A program made the translations under genes and the position numbers. DNA of 52,536 nucleotides from Clostridiales bacterium UBA1758 (GTDB taxonomy: Bacteria > Bacillota > Clostridia > Oscillospirales > UBA1758). The notes under the pieces are model-generated. The model was not told where the DNA came from. It searched no databases and was given only the letters and a program-made list of their open reading frames with translations. Every line of letters begins with the position of its first letter. The stretch's first letter is position 1. The stretch covers positions 1 to 52,536 of the forward strand of contig DCHG01000061.1 in NCBI GenBank assembly GCA_002315595.1, read 5' to 3'. Positions 52,494 through 52,536 of the stretch are shown here, one piece after another.

Positions 52494-52536
52494 GGATGTC
52501 GGCATCTACCAATTTTCCCGGGCCGTTGCCAGCCAA
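52494..52536 (-). rRNA. 5S ribosomal RNA, 3'-end fragment (cut by window edge)
   Basis: The last 43 bases on the minus strand match the 3' part of a bacterial 5S rRNA. They start in the TTGGCTGGCAACGGCC helix IV/V region, then CCCGGGAAAA, GGTAG and TGCCGACAT, the strand that pairs with the gene's 5' end. A terminator follows at once. The rest of the gene lies beyond the window. I identified it by memory of 5S structure and did not align it. Confidence 0.7.

Overview
The window looks like a chromosomal contig from an uncultured, endospore-forming, low-GC-lineage Gram-positive bacterium (Bacillota, class Clostridia). The evidence is a complete ctsR-mcsA-mcsB-clpC heat-shock operon with CtsR operators, a SleB-type spore cortex-lytic enzyme, MreC/MreD/PBP2, DUF2508 and DUF3048 proteins, a PadR-DUF2812 pair, and strong GGAGG ribosome sites. 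Base composition is moderately GC-rich for this group, and TTG or GTG starts occur. I cannot name the genus. No phage, insertion sequence, CRISPR array or tRNA was seen. No stretch longer than about 230 bases lacks a gene. The right edge cuts into the 3' end of a 5S rRNA gene, so the contig probably breaks at an rRNA operon.

Layout. (1) 36-9815 is an accessory carbohydrate locus. One DUF4832-like glycoside-hydrolase-type gene points left. Divergent from it is a tight seven-gene operon: a RACo-like corrinoid-activator protein, a LUD-domain protein, a two-domain acyltransferase, three more DUF4832-like proteins and an MBL-fold hydrolase. (2) 9808-10683 holds a cysteine-cluster protein and a divergent cupin. 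(3) 10688-15779 (minus) encodes a divergent topoisomerase IV pair followed by a PflA-like radical SAM protein. (4) 15939-18398 holds a DUF2508 gene and a queG-mnmE operon for two wobble-base tRNA modifications. (5) 18442-26574 holds an AgcS symporter and a seven-gene minus-strand operon zapA, U32 peptidase, dut, maf, mreC, mreD, mrdA. (6) 26709-30122 (plus) encodes SleB, a DUF3810 membrane protein with a possibly leaderless mRNA, a cyclophilin and a DUF3048 lipoprotein. (7) 30194-32604 encodes a GH109-like NAD-dependent glycosidase and a GH5-like enzyme, each closed by a terminator. (8) 32656-38873 (minus) is a typA-pgeF-SBP-proA-proB run. (9) 39041-39835 is an amidohydrolase. (10) 39884-44363 is the ctsR operon. 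(11) 44595-46132 is a PadR-DUF2812 pair. (12) 46202-47059 is a conserved protein of unknown function. (13) 47200-51851 is an M3 peptidase, a fucose/arabinose-isomerase-like enzyme and a xylulokinase. (14) 51984-52536 is a GNAT acetyltransferase gene cut short by an amber codon, then the 5S terminator and 5S fragment.

How the genes fit together. Most of the window is housekeeping: cell shape and division, protein quality control, tRNA modification, proline synthesis and chromosome segregation. The accessory content is intracellular sugar chemistry. There are six glycoside-hydrolase-type proteins without visible signal peptides, a cupin, an isomerase and a sugar kinase, with no sugar importer in the window. 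The least explained unit is the RACo/LUD/acyltransferase/DUF4832 operon, which is my best candidate for an undescribed system.
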